Shown here in pieces: positions 1 to 10,505 of a DNA stretch of 64,000 nucleotides. The translations under genes and the position numbers were made by a program. The first letter of the stretch is position 1; every line of letters starts with the position of its first letter. Below the pieces are notes generated by a model. It saw nothing but the letters and a program-made list of their open reading frames with translations. It searched no databases and was not told the DNA's origin. Source of the DNA: Phaeoceros laevis (lineage: Eukaryota > Anthocerotophyta > Anthocerotopsida > Notothyladales). The DNA is taken from positions 420,459-484,458 of the forward strand of contig JBNGIQ010009496.1 of assembly GCA_049999765.1 (NCBI GenBank), written 5' to 3'.

Positions 1-71
1 ATATCTCAATAAAGGCTTATATCTTCTAGAATTTATTTATTTATGTATTTGTAATTCGTAACTTAGCGAAC

Positions 72-1988
72 CTTTTGCACCCTTGTAGAAAGTACAGTAA
101 TTCTCTTTTTGAACATTAGTAGCTCTTCTAGCAAAGAGGGACTTAAAGTTGCCGCTACCTTATCTGATACAGGTACAATTCTACTCTCAAGTTCCAAGGC
201 TCTGGACTGCAAGTAACCACATGTTGTATGCAAGGCTACTTCCAGAAATTTAAATTCAAAAGGGTATTGGGTTTCACGGCGAGAAATATTTGGATTTGAG
301 GCAACAATTTCACGAAGCTGCACAAGTTCAGCTTGAAGCGCAACCGTGCTTTCTGATTTAGACAGAAGGGCAGTATGATCTTGTGGACCAAAAAGGTTTG
401 TTGATGATATATTTTCAGTAGTAACCTTCAAGGTGCTATTAATATGATCTATGTTATTCCTTGTATCATTTGCCCTTGCATCGTCAAGGTCTTCTAGCTC
501 GTTCATAGAAGACTCCAAGGTTAATGTGTCCATGGATAGGTTTGTATTTCGAGACATTCCATCCTCGTAGTAATAAGATGGGATATTATCTCTGGCATTA
601 TCCAAGGCAGATACAGATACTTCAGGAGGCAAAATGTCATCACTTAAACAAGATGACAATCCGAGTATCTTCTCTTCGGAAGCTACAATTTTTACTACAT
701 CCAGCTTCGTTTCATCAAGAGATGAAAGGGGCTCCATGCTGTCTAAATTCCATTCAAGACCCTCATTTGCTGTAGATTTTGCATTCTCGCATACATGTGG
801 AATTTTCTCTTCTGCAGTATTTTGTTGATCTCTTGCTTCTAATATAGAATAATTTGAGTCATTTAAACATGTGAATCCCTCTTCTTGATCATCCAATTTT
901 TTTTTGTCATTGTCATTGTCATTGTTATTGTCATCTCCATCTTCATCTTCAACCTCCACGCTAGGAAATGTATCATGAAGTTGTTTGATTAATTGCTGAA
1001 GAATAGGATGCAAAGGATTGAGTAAAAAAGCCTCTTTTGAGGTTACTATAGCCTTGACGAACTCTAGATTCAACAAAATGGCGTCATCCCTTGCTAGAAA
1101 CAAGCACTATATCAGTACATAGTCTACACAACTATATAACACTCCAATTCAAAGCTTGGAGTTACATTTAGTTAGATTGATAAAACATAGGCATCAAAGT
1201 ATTCTCTCCAAAATGGTATTTGAACTTCTTGATGAAATTAGATTAATGATATTACTATACTAGTGACATCTTATTCAGAACCCATGGATTTTTTACATAA
1301 ATAATATTAGCAATAGTGATATTTTTGTTCCATTAAAATGTTTATGCTAAAGGTAAGGACAACAAAAAAAAAGCCTTCATGGGAGGAAGGATGAAATTTG
1401 ATACAAGGTTGATATAGAAGCACAACCAGCAAACATTAACCACTACATATAAAAAGAAAGAGAAGAATCGTAAAAGATTTTATATCATGTAACATATGTG
1501 TGGAGCTGAAATGCGAAGGCATCAATATACGAAATGAAAAGAAGCAGCAACCCGGGGATTAGGCACAAAAGAAAATGGGAGTGCTGAGAAAGATAAGGAT
1601 TTCCAAGCTGAAATGGTTGCTCACCCAATATGGCTGCTCGCTTCGCGTAGAGAGGGCCATGTACCCGGAGATCTTGGGCTGTCAAACATGTGACGACAGT
1701 CCTTATGTAATGCTTGTCAAGAGGTCCGATCTCAAACTTTCCAGTTGAGGTCACGCGGAGCCAGTTACGGCTCTTATCCCTCCGGGCAGTGACCCTGGAC
1801 GGGAGAGGCACCTCTTTCACCGCATCCTCAAGTGTATAGGATATCCTCTGCCTTGGCAGGCGGAGATGCTTCCCTTCCTTTCCAGGACTTGGTCCGCGCT
1901 TGTCCTTAGGTCGAGGTATTCTTGGAGGCTTAGGTGCTGGCACTCGTCCGTGACGCTTGTCAGTCGGTGCTTTCAGCGGCTTCACCAT
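72..1988 (-). CDS. MRS2: MRS2/MGT (CorA-type) magnesium transporter, 5' part; runs off the left edge
   Basis: This encodes the N-terminal soluble part of a plant MRS2/MGT magnesium channel of the CorA superfamily. Exon 1 is 1988-1625 (ATG at 1988; an upstream in-frame TTG was ignored). Exon 2 is 1093-72. The donor after codon phase 1 (G|GTGAGC) joins exon 2 so that the family motif ILARDDAILLNLEFVKAIVT is rebuilt exactly across the junction. Exon 2 ends at KRITVLSTRVQK before GTTCGC, the place where family members continue VRDELEQ. The two membrane helices and the GMN motif therefore lie outside the window. The segment between the LNP.HP.LQQL helix and the FEFKFLEVAL helix is unusually long, about 200 residues, and contains an Asp/Asn-rich run. 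The ~530 bp intron is very AT-rich. Confidence 0.88.
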
Positions 1989-2668
1989 TGTCAGCAAGCG
2001 TAGGCTACTCGACTGGTGGCCCCCGTGGGACGCAGAGCTGAGAGAAGTATCGGTTAAGTCCCGCCGAAGATCGCGGAAGTCCGGTCACACAAACTACAAC
2101 CTGCTAGGGTAAAACGATTACAGGTGGGCACCCAAGATGAACATTTCTGAGGGACCTCTGGTAGAATCTGGATACTCCTGGTCTTTGAAGAAAGTTGAAT
2201 TGATCCCAGAGAGTGACAAGCCCTTCTGAACTGTACTGCCCCTCTGAATTCCTGAGCGTTAATTCGGCGGGATATCCCTTACAAGGCTCCTGTAGAATTA
2301 ACAACTTAAATTAGCCGAGTACACGACTCACACAACGAAAGAGAAGTCGAATGATCCAAGTAGGCCGCACTCCCCTTATGAGTACCTTTCCATACGATGC
2401 CAGCAGAGATAAGCGTAGGGTGGACCAGAATACCCCTCTTGTCTATTGCAACAAGTATCTGGTATCACCAAAACGAACAAATCTGTTAAAGCTCCTCAAG
2501 TAGCAACTTCCCGACTTAAAACCAAATAATGCAAGGTCAGTTGACCCGCGTGTCAATATTACCTCACTCCAGTCACGTGTTCAAGCAGCAGGATTTTGCT
2601 GACGCATGCCAGAGCCCTGAGACCGGAAAGAGAGGTACTTCTGAAAATTGCTGGAAATGCTGCTGTCA
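1989..2668. other. Intergenic, MRS2 5' side and helicase 3' side
   Basis: This spacer holds the presumed MRS2 promoter and 5' leader and the 3' UTR of the helicase gene. A 66-codon minus ORF at 2104-2304 has no recognisable motif. I see no further gene. Confidence 0.4.
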
Positions 2669-5600
2669 CTATAAGTAGAGCGAACCAGCAAAAACGATGT
2701 CCCTCTTGATTTTGGTGCTGGCATCTTGAAACTTGGCTTCCAAATCTGCCTCCCCCATAGTTCTAGAGGCTGAAATAAGCTGTTGCAGGACTTCCTCCAA
2801 ACGCTTCAATGCACGAATAAGACTCCCCTCAAAAATTTTATCAGTCATCCTCATGATTTCTAAAAATTTAGCTCCTTTACCCCATGAGTGTACAATCTCC
2901 ATGATGTCTGGCCTGAAAGACGCTACATATTCCTCCACATCAATTTCCAGTTTGCTTTCAAACTGGATCTTCCCAACTCTTCGGGCAATATCTTTTAGTT
3001 GCGAATAAGGACTCTGCAGATCCTCCCGCAACTTTGTAAAGCCTTTAGTCTTCTCCTGCCAGACCAAGCACGACAGAAGTGCAACAACTTGCTCCACTGT
3101 GGCTTCCTTGAATGCACCACTAAACATAAGTTCTGTCAGGATAAGCTCATCAGCACTGCGTATCTCACAAGCAACCCTGCCTTTCAACTCCACCACATCT
3201 TCTGCTGTAGTGTAGCCTAGACGCCTCAGAGTCCTCATCCGAGCTTTCAACTCCTCCTTAAAAACAAGAGTTGATGCAACTTTAGTCTCCTTTCGTGCAA
3301 CCTTGATGGCTTGCGACAGTTCCTCCTTTCGGTGGACCATCCTCAGACGCTGTAACAGTGTTGAGGACTCTGCTAGGGGATGGTCTACAAGCAAGCCTTC
3401 AATGGCTTCCACCTGCCTAACTGCTTTTCTGTAAGCAGCACTGTCTACCTGCATGTCCTCCTCAGGATCCAACACCTGTAACCCATCCGGAAATCGCAAC
3501 AGAACATCACACAAGGTTTTTAAAGCTCGCTGGCGGGATTCAATCGATACCAAGTCCTTGGCAACAACTACCCTTACTGCACTTAGGCAATCGAGCTGGG
3601 AGAGTGAAACAGCAACCACCATCGGCTCACCAGGCTCATTCAAGGAAACAATCTGCACTGTCTTTTTCCTGCCAGCACCTCCATTGGTAACACAGTTGGT
3701 CAGTACGTCCACAATGTACTGCTGAGGCTGCTTTCTTACTTCTTCATCCCCATCTGTGACGTCTTTGGCAGCACCTGGACCCTTCTCAAAATTGATAATG
3801 ACACCCCAGACAGTAGGCGGATCCTTAGACACCACATCCACTCTGCCGTCCACTACAGGTTTCAAAATGCGGACAAGTCTACCAGGTTGCAAAAAGGGCA
3901 GACAGTAACCAGGAGAGAAAACAGTGCAACGGATATTGGTTTTGAGGTCTCTGTACTGCTGCACCAAAGAGTAATAGTCATGAACCTGATCCTCCTCTTC
4001 AATAACTATAGAGTCTCTTTCCACTTGAAGCTTCTTGGCTTCCACCTGTAGCCTGGGGAGAGCACGATCTGATTGGAACTGGTGGAAGGACTGTCGGAGA
4101 AGAGTTTCAGGGTCGCTTTCTTCACTTCTCATCTGATTTAACAGCATACTGTAACTTAAGTGAAATGCACTGTTGAGTGGGTCTGCATGACCTTTTATCA
4201 TGGACTTTGCTACAGAAGGTTCTAACTTCTCATCCAGCATCAGTATGCAAATGCCCCGGTCATCAATGCCCCGTCGTCCAGCACGACCACTCATTTGAAT
4301 GTATTCACCACTTGACAACCACCGAAACTTGTCCCCATCAAACTTGCGAACGTTGGTAAAGACCACAGTTTTCGCAGGCATGTTCAATCCGATACTGAAT
4401 GTCTCCGTGGCAAATAAGCAGCGAATCAAACCCTCTTGAAACAAAATCTCAATGACTTCTTTCAGCACAGGTAGGAGTCCAGAGTGATGCACACCGATAC
4501 CACGCCTGAGCAAGGGAAGAATTAGTGCAACCTGAGGGAGCTTCTTGTCATCATCTGATAAAGAATCCAAGGCATTCCAAAATATGCCGTCCACTAGTTT
4601 CTTCTCGTCGTCCCCTGTTAGGTCTAGTTTCACCATCTCATTCGCAAGTCTTTCACAATCCCGCTTGCTGAAGCTGAACACAATTACAGGGTCGTACTGG
4701 CGAAGCATAATCATTTTAACCAGCTTGAAGATATCGCTAGAGCTGTCACCAGGCTCGCCAGCCTTGCTCCGCTTCGACTGCCTGTCTTTCTTCACCGCAG
4801 CTGTCGGTGCAACTGCATTCACAGCCTTCTGGAAATTCTCGTCCCTAAAGATACTCTTCTCGTCCACAACTAGATACAACCCATCACCGCCCGCTGGGAA
4901 TATGAAGTGCTGCAGGGGAGTAGGCCGGAAATCTGTGTACACGATGTGGCAAGGCTGCTGGTGGACCTTCGCCACCCAATCGGCGAACTCCTTGGCATTG
5001 GGGACTGTAGCTGAAAGAAACACAAATCGCGCATTTCTGGGTGCCATCACTATGCTTTCCTCCCACACCACACCTCGCTCTCTGTCCCGCATGTAATGCA
5101 CTTCATCAAAGATAATCCACGCAACTTCCCTCATAACCTCCGAACCCCGGTACTGCATGCTCCGCAAAACCTCCGTGGTCATGATCAAGCAGGAGGCGTT
5201 CGGAGAGATAGTAACATCCCCTGTCATAAGTCCAACATCCGAGAACTCCTCATGAAGTTCCCTATACTTTTGATTACTGAGGGCTTTGATCGGAGACGTG
5301 TAGATCACCTTCTGATTATCCCTTAACGACATGGCAATTGCATACTCCGCCACCACAGTCTTGCCAGCAGAGGTGTGTGCTGAAACTAGCACGGACTCAC
5401 CCGCCTCCAAACATTTTATAGCCTCCTTTTGAAAAGGATCCAGTGTAAATGGGTATTCCTTCGCCGCTTTCTTGTCGGCTTTATCCAGCTCCATCTTTAC
5501 TGGCTCCTCATAGCCCTCAGGATACGACACATCGTGCAGACATATCAAGGAATCTGTGACGCTGTCGACAATAGCCTCACTTGCAACAAGCACAGAGGCA

Positions 5601-5695
5601 GTTGCTTCCGATCTTGAAGGAGCACCATCTTTTCCAGCTGTTTGCAACAGCTCCTCCCCTGTCTCGGCCTCCAGTATCCGCTTACCAGCCGCCAT
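2669..5695 (-). CDS. HEN2: MTR4/HEN2-type exosome-associated DExH RNA helicase
   Basis: An uninterrupted 1008-codon ORF for a Ski2-like RNA helicase that feeds nuclear RNAs to the exosome (TRAMP/NEXT-type complexes). The start is the ATG at 5695; the longer reading frame opens with TTG. Visible motifs in order are Walker A SAHTSAGKT (residues 105-113), DEVH box (197-200), SAT (228-230) and motif VI QMSGRAGRR (467-475). After these come the arch/KOW-like region and a C-terminal helical bundle ending in KIKRDIVFAGSLYL. The tail and the HDVSYPEGY N-terminal motif recall plant HEN2 more than MTR4, but I cannot separate the two with certainty. Length fits the family (~990). No intron interrupts it, unlike many of its neighbours. 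It is head-to-head with the M16 protease gene, 250 bp apart. Confidence 0.93.
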   Translation of the reverse strand: MAAGKRILEAETGEELLQTAGKDGAPSRSEATASVLVASEAIVDSVTDSLICLHDVSYPEGYEEPVKMELDKADKKAAKEYPFTLDPFQKEAIKCLEAGESVLVSAHTSAGKTVVAEYAIAMSLRDNQKVIYTSPIKALSNQKYRELHEEFSDVGLMTGDVTISPNASCLIMTTEVLRSMQYRGSEVMREVAWIIFDEVHYMRDRERGVVWEESIVMAPRNARFVFLSATVPNAKEFADWVAKVHQQPCHIVYTDFRPTPLQHFIFPAGGDGLYLVVDEKSIFRDENFQKAVNAVAPTAAVKKDRQSKRSKAGEPGDSSSDIFKLVKMIMLRQYDPVIVFSFSKRDCERLANEMVKLDLTGDDEKKLVDGIFWNALDSLSDDDKKLPQVALILPLLRRGIGVHHSGLLPVLKEVIEILFQEGLIRCLFATETFSIGLNMPAKTVVFTNVRKFDGDKFRWLSSGEYIQMSGRAGRRGIDDRGICILMLDEKLEPSVAKSMIKGHADPLNSAFHLSYSMLLNQMRSEESDPETLLRQSFHQFQSDRALPRLQVEAKKLQVERDSIVIEEEDQVHDYYSLVQQYRDLKTNIRCTVFSPGYCLPFLQPGRLVRILKPVVDGRVDVVSKDPPTVWGVIINFEKGPGAAKDVTDGDEEVRKQPQQYIVDVLTNCVTNGGAGRKKTVQIVSLNEPGEPMVVAVSLSQLDCLSAVRVVVAKDLVSIESRQRALKTLCDVLLRFPDGLQVLDPEEDMQVDSAAYRKAVRQVEAIEGLLVDHPLAESSTLLQRLRMVHRKEELSQAIKVARKETKVASTLVFKEELKARMRTLRRLGYTTAEDVVELKGRVACEIRSADELILTELMFSGAFKEATVEQVVALLSCLVWQEKTKGFTKLREDLQSPYSQLKDIARRVGKIQFESKLEIDVEEYVASFRPDIMEIVHSWGKGAKFLEIMRMTDKIFEGSLIRALKRLEEVLQQLISASRTMGEADLEAKFQDASTKIKRDIVFAGSLYL

Positions 5696-5945
5696 GCTAA
5701 GTACTCGCCCGGGCAAGTTGACCAGGCGACGTCCTCGTCAAGTTCGTATATCGGGATTCAAGTCGGAACCTAACCCTAAGGACCAATGAGATCCGTATAC
5801 ATGTAAGCCTACAGTGAGGTCGCTGCTCTCACCTCGGAAGTTGGGGCAGGGAACTGTTCAGCAGAAATTTGCAAGCCTTGCTAACTTCCTGGGTGGGAGA
5901 GTGTGGAGTCTGTGGCTGGGTTTAAGGGTCGGTGTGTAAGTGCCA
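5696..5945. promoter_or_regulatory. Compact divergent promoter between helicase and M16 protease
   Basis: Only 250 bp separate the two start codons, so both promoters must share this segment. It contains a telomere-like motif TAACCCTAA around 5771-5779 followed by a CCAAT box near 5782. Telo-boxes are typical of plant housekeeping promoters. The assignment is an inference from position and motifs. Confidence 0.5.
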
Positions 5946-8900
5946 ATGGCGAATACTGGGCCGCGCTCTGAGCAGCCGGCACAGGTGACGACGGCTTCAG
6001 AGACTACAGCAACTTGTTGCCAGGACGAGAGAAAGGCATCCTTAGGTGCCACCGCCATTTTTAAAGCTCGAAATGACGACAGGCAGTACCGCAGGGTATT
6101 GCTGACGAATGAGGTACAAGTTCTTCTGGTGAGCGATCCGAACACGGACAAGGCAGCAGCGTCTATGAACGTGAATGTAGGAAGTTTCAGTGATCCAGAG
6201 GGCCTGGAGGGTCTGGCACATTTTCTTGAGCATATGCTCTTCTTCTCAAGTGAAAAGTATCCTGTCGAAGATAGTTACTGCAAGTTTTTGGCGGAGAGCG
6301 GTGGCCATTCCAACGCTTTTACAGGCGCTGAATCTACTAACTTCCATTTTGATGTCAACGTTGATCACTTGGAAGAGGCTCTTGACAGGTTTGCCCAATT
6401 TTTTATCTGCCCACTGTTTTCCGCGGATGCAGTGTCAAGAGAGATCAATGCTGTTGACTCGGAGAACAGCAAAAATCTTGTTTCAGATCCCTGGCGGATC
6501 AACCAGTTGTGGAAGTCGATCAGCTCCAAGGATCATCCTTATCACAAGTTTGGGACAGGGAACATAGAGACTCTAGATGTCTTGCCTAAGAAGCGAGGAG
6601 TGGACACAAGAGAGGAGTTATTGAAGTTCTATCAGAAACATTATTCTGCCAATCTCATGCGATTAGCTGTTTATGGCAAGGAAAGCCTGGATGACTTGCA
6701 AAAGGTTGTATCGGACAAATTTAGCTCGATTAAAAATTCTGGCAAGAAGGCCCCCTCCTTTTCTGGACAACCTTGCCTACCAGAGCACTTGCAAGTCATT
6801 ATTAAATCTGTCCCAGTCAGACTCGGGCACTACTTAGAAATGGTGTGGCCTATCCCTCCGCAGATAAAAAACTATCAGACAGGGCCTTCACGTTATTTGG
6901 GACATCTTGTTGGGCATGAAGCAAAAGGTTCTCTCTTTGCTCTTCTGAAGGACCTTGGATGGGCAAACAGTCTGAGCGCAGGGGAAGTGGAGAGTGCTCA
7001 AGATTTCTCTTTCTTTATGATTCAGATTGAGCTTACAGACTTGGGCCAAGAGCACATGCTCGATGTTGTAGGATATGCCTTTCAGTATCTTGCAATTCTG
7101 CACAAGGAAGGTGTCGCTGATTGGATATTTGAGGAGGTAAGGGCTGTTTGTGAGATGAAGTTCCACTTTCAGGATAAGAAGCCTCCAGTGTCCTACGTCA
7201 CAGGGCTTGCTGGAAATATGCAGCTGTTTCCCCCGGAAGACTGGCTGGCTGGGCCTTATCTGGTGCAGAGATTTGACCCAAGAGCTATCAAGGATTTGAT
7301 TGACCACCTAACAGTAGACAATGTCAGAATCTTCTGGCACTCCCAGCAGTTTGAAGGGAAGACAACTGAGATTGAGCGTTGGTATGGAACTTCTTATTCC
7401 ATGGAAAAAATTGACAACGCAGCTCTCGACTGTTGGTCAAATGAATCCATTGATTCAAGACTTCAGTTACCTTCGCCAAATCTTTTCATTCCGACTGATT
7501 TTACTGTTTTAGACGTAGACCCATCTGTGAAATTTCCTGCCCTTGTGAGGAGAAGTTCCCTATCCAGACTTTGGTACAAGCCAGATCCTACTTTTCGTAC
7601 GCCAAAGGCCCATATACAGTTTGATTTCAACTGCCCTGAAGCTAACTTCTCTCCGGAGACTAGTATTCTTACTCGCATATTTACAAATCTACTGTTGGAT
7701 TATTTGAACGAGTTTGCGTACTATGCAGAGGTTGCCGGTCTTGGTTATGACATTCAGAACACTGTTACGGGGTTTAGGATATCTGTATCAGGATACAATG
7801 ACAAGCTGACCATTTTGGCAGAGAAAATAATGCAGAAGTTGGTTGAATTTGAGGTTAGGGAAGATCGGTTTGTCGTTATCAAGGAGAAGGTAATGAAAGA
7901 TTTGTTGAACTTTAGATTTCAACAGCCTTACCAGCAAGTTTTGTACTATACCTCAATTCTTATGGAGCACAAGCGCTGGCACATTGACGAGTATATTGAG
8001 GTCTTGCCTTCGCTTGAAGGAAAAGACCTTGAGATGCTCTACAATCACGCTCTTTCAAGGGTGTTTTTTGAGGGCTATGTTGGAGGGAATATGTCCAGAA
8101 TTGCAGCAGAGAACTTAGTGGAGAAGATGGAAAGAATACTGCAGGAAGGACCAAGACTGAAGGTGAAGGCAGCTTTTTCTTCGCAGCATCTGGAGCATCG
8201 AGTTGTTAGGCTGGAAGCTGGCAGCGATTTCTACTATCCGTCAGCTGGCCTGAATGTGCAGGATGAGAACTCAGCTCTGTTGCTTTACCTGCAAGTTAGC
8301 AAGGAGGATGTCCACATGAATGTGCTTCTAGACCTTTTTGTTTTGGTAGCAAAGAGGGAAGTCTTCCACCAGCTACGATCTGTGGAGCAGCTTGGTTACA
8401 TTGTTGCTCTATTACCTCGAAATGACTTTGGTATAAGGGGAGTGCAATTCATCATACAATCAACTGTGAAGGATCCAAAAGGGCTTGATGAGAGAGTAGA
8501 GGCTTTCCTTGAAATGATACAGAGCACTTTGCAGAATATCACTGAAGAGGAATTTCAAAAGCATATACATGCTTTGACAGACATCAAGCTGGAGAAGCAC
8601 AAAAATCTATGGGAAGAAAGCAACTTTTTTTGCAAGGAAATCGAGTTTGGCACTCTTTTGTTTGACAGAGCTGAGGTTGAGGTGGCTGCCTTACGGAACA
8701 CAAAACGTCAAGAATTGCTTAGGCTGTACGAAGACCACATACAGCTGTCTGGCTCAAAGAGAAGCAAGCTCAGCGTCCAAGTCTATGGTTCTCTTCATAC
8801 TAAAGAGCTGCACGCCATTGGGGGCTCCTGCACTGATGCAAACTCTGGAGGTGACTCTTTGGCTGATTCGGGAGAGAGACCTTGCAGAATAGCTGACATG

Positions 8901-8987
8901 CATAGCTTCAAGAGGTCACAAGGGTTATATGGGTCCTTCAAAGGTGGACTGAATAAGTTCTACACTCAAACAGCCATCAGCAAGTAA
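5946..8987 (+). CDS. Insulin-degrading-enzyme-like M16 zinc metalloprotease
   Basis: An intronless 1013-residue member of the insulinase (M16A) family. The start is the ATG at 5946; the in-frame GTG six bases upstream is ignored. The inverted zinc motif HFLEH is at residues 92-96 and the third zinc ligand is the Glu at 173 within NAVDSE. The spacing, 77 residues from the second His, is the same as in human IDE. The C-terminal half keeps the substrate-contact Arg and Tyr in LRSVEQLGYIV (about residues 809-820). Length matches IDE (~1019). Some plant homologues are peroxisomal, but this protein ends in ISK with no canonical PTS1, so cytosolic location is the safer reading. The clan degrades short peptides, including transit and signal peptides. 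Confidence 0.94.
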   Translation: MANTGPRSEQPAQVTTASETTATCCQDERKASLGATAIFKARNDDRQYRRVLLTNEVQVLLVSDPNTDKAAASMNVNVGSFSDPEGLEGLAHFLEHMLFFSSEKYPVEDSYCKFLAESGGHSNAFTGAESTNFHFDVNVDHLEEALDRFAQFFICPLFSADAVSREINAVDSENSKNLVSDPWRINQLWKSISSKDHPYHKFGTGNIETLDVLPKKRGVDTREELLKFYQKHYSANLMRLAVYGKESLDDLQKVVSDKFSSIKNSGKKAPSFSGQPCLPEHLQVIIKSVPVRLGHYLEMVWPIPPQIKNYQTGPSRYLGHLVGHEAKGSLFALLKDLGWANSLSAGEVESAQDFSFFMIQIELTDLGQEHMLDVVGYAFQYLAILHKEGVADWIFEEVRAVCEMKFHFQDKKPPVSYVTGLAGNMQLFPPEDWLAGPYLVQRFDPRAIKDLIDHLTVDNVRIFWHSQQFEGKTTEIERWYGTSYSMEKIDNAALDCWSNESIDSRLQLPSPNLFIPTDFTVLDVDPSVKFPALVRRSSLSRLWYKPDPTFRTPKAHIQFDFNCPEANFSPETSILTRIFTNLLLDYLNEFAYYAEVAGLGYDIQNTVTGFRISVSGYNDKLTILAEKIMQKLVEFEVREDRFVVIKEKVMKDLLNFRFQQPYQQVLYYTSILMEHKRWHIDEYIEVLPSLEGKDLEMLYNHALSRVFFEGYVGGNMSRIAAENLVEKMERILQEGPRLKVKAAFSSQHLEHRVVRLEAGSDFYYPSAGLNVQDENSALLLYLQVSKEDVHMNVLLDLFVLVAKREVFHQLRSVEQLGYIVALLPRNDFGIRGVQFIIQSTVKDPKGLDERVEAFLEMIQSTLQNITEEEFQKHIHALTDIKLEKHKNLWEESNFFCKEIEFGTLLFDRAEVEVAALRNTKRQELLRLYEDHIQLSGSKRSKLSVQVYGSLHTKELHAIGGSCTDANSGGDSLADSGERPCRIADMHSFKRSQGLYGSFKGGLNKFYTQTAISK

Positions 8988-10227
8988 CTTGCCATCTCCA
9001 CTCTCGAAATAGGCCTATGCCTTAGGTTTTGAGTTTCAGGCCTGAGGTAAAAGACTCTGAAAGAGCCTGAAGGATGGAACTCGTTTGTGGAGCATCTAGT
9101 GGTGATGTGCACCCACATCCGTATCTTGCACAGCTTGCAAAAGTGAGTCTTGATTACCTTTTGCTGGTGATGTATCTGGTATAGCTCTCTGTGGTTCTCA
9201 TGTGAAAGTTTGAGCAAGGTCCAATTAGGTTTGCATCAACGTGATTTCTGTGTGTGTCAAATGCTTAAAAGCATGACGTGTAATTTTTCTGGAAATGGAG
9301 ATCCAGCAGAGTGATGAGTAATGCTTTTTTGGTTGTTGTGTCTGCAGTTATGCTGATAAGATCTTGGATGCTGATGTGCTAATGACATTGTTTTTGACTT
9401 TGATGGGATCTTTTACCAACTCAGGTTCTCACGCTTTGACTATGCAACGAAGCGACCTGCTCTTATAACTGATTTAATAGTTGTCCATGGTTTGTTTAAC
9501 CGTCCGATCTGACACTAGATTTTTGGTGGGGGCTGATACAGGTATTGCTGAAAGTAGACTGTGTAGCGGAGTTGGCTTTCAGGTGGACGACAACACAATG
9601 GGAACACGCATGAAATTCAGCTTTAAAGTATGGTTCACGGAGTTTTCGTTGTCTGGCTTGAGTATGTTCGTAGTGACTTAGAGTACAGCGCGGATCGCGG
9701 ACGTCAGCAATGCATAGGAAGGCAGGAACGTAAGTCGGTTTCTTAGCTCTCTTCACCTGCGTTGAAGAGATGCGCAGGGAAGGAGAATTTTCTTTCTCTG
9801 TCCTTGCATCATCGAGGAGGCTGCTGTCTACGAACAACGTGGCAGTCCACTTGACGAATCATCTGGAAGCATCTATGAACTTACTGTCAACACTCACACT
9901 TGAACGTGAATCAAATCATCCACAAAAGTGTATCTGAAGCATTAAGTATTTTTCTCCCTCCTCGGCCTGGCGTGTACCAGTATCACGCTGGCGTAGCGGT
10001 ACCGCAGGGTCACACCGTGGGTGTACCTGTTATTGGATCCGAAGATATATATATCTCTCTATCTAGCACCAGGTCGCGGCACGTTGGCATAAGACCACAA
10101 GTTACTCATGGAGTCTGAAGATGGAACAGAGTCTCATTTCTCGAGCAAGGAGCAAAGAATACAAATTCAAAGCCCTGCTGAGGACAGAGCCTGGATGCAC
10201 TAAAAACGTTAGCACTGAGCATGTAGG
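8988..10227. other. Intergenic, 3' side of the M16 protease
   Basis: This holds the protease 3' UTR and unassigned sequence. ORFs at 9481-9681 (+) and 9496-9837 (-) lack motifs and family resemblance. There is a short TA repeat around 10045-10056. No gene is supported. Confidence 0.4.
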
Positions 10228-10401
10228 TTAATCAGTGGGCATAATCCGACCAAAGATCCGTGGTTCTCCCGAAATTGTCTGCTTAGGCTGACCAGGAACA
10301 TGCTGACCATACACCTCTGTTTTATTCACCTGAGCTTCTTCTTCTAGATAGTCTTGTAAAAATTCAGGTGGCTGCACTCCGAGAGTGGACGAATCCAAGC
10401 A
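10228..10401 (-). CDS. Unassigned terminal coding exon (57 codons plus stop)
   Basis: On the minus strand a good acceptor (pyrimidine-rich tract ending CTTAG) precedes an open 57-codon stretch ending in TAA at 10228. Its composition is protein-like: an acidic segment (DYLEEEAQVNK), then YGQHVPGQPK, then the tail EPRIFGRIMPTD. I do not recognise the family. The nearest upstream coding sequence on this strand is ELC, whose stop lies 104 bp away. A weak donor at 10514 (TAT|GTGTCA) just before the ELC stop would join in phase and give ELC an extended C terminus. It could instead belong to a gene whose other exons I missed. The call rests on reading-frame quality and the splice acceptor only. Confidence 0.4.
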   Translation of the reverse strand, partial: CLDSSTLGVQPPEFLQDYLEEEAQVNKTEVYGQHVPGQPKQTISGEPRIFGRIMPTD

Positions 10402-10505
10402 CTAAGCTAATCAATAGTTGTGAAAGAATGTCAGAGGACCTGATAGCTCAACTTCATGGATATCATATTGAGCACCTCACATACTGAGCTCCAGAAGGTC
10501 CAGGG

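Noticed and set aside
8979-8990. SK-stop-L at the end of the M16 protease as a hidden PTS1 reached by readthrough
   Set aside because: Readthrough would continue past the Leu into further residues, so SKL would not be C-terminal.
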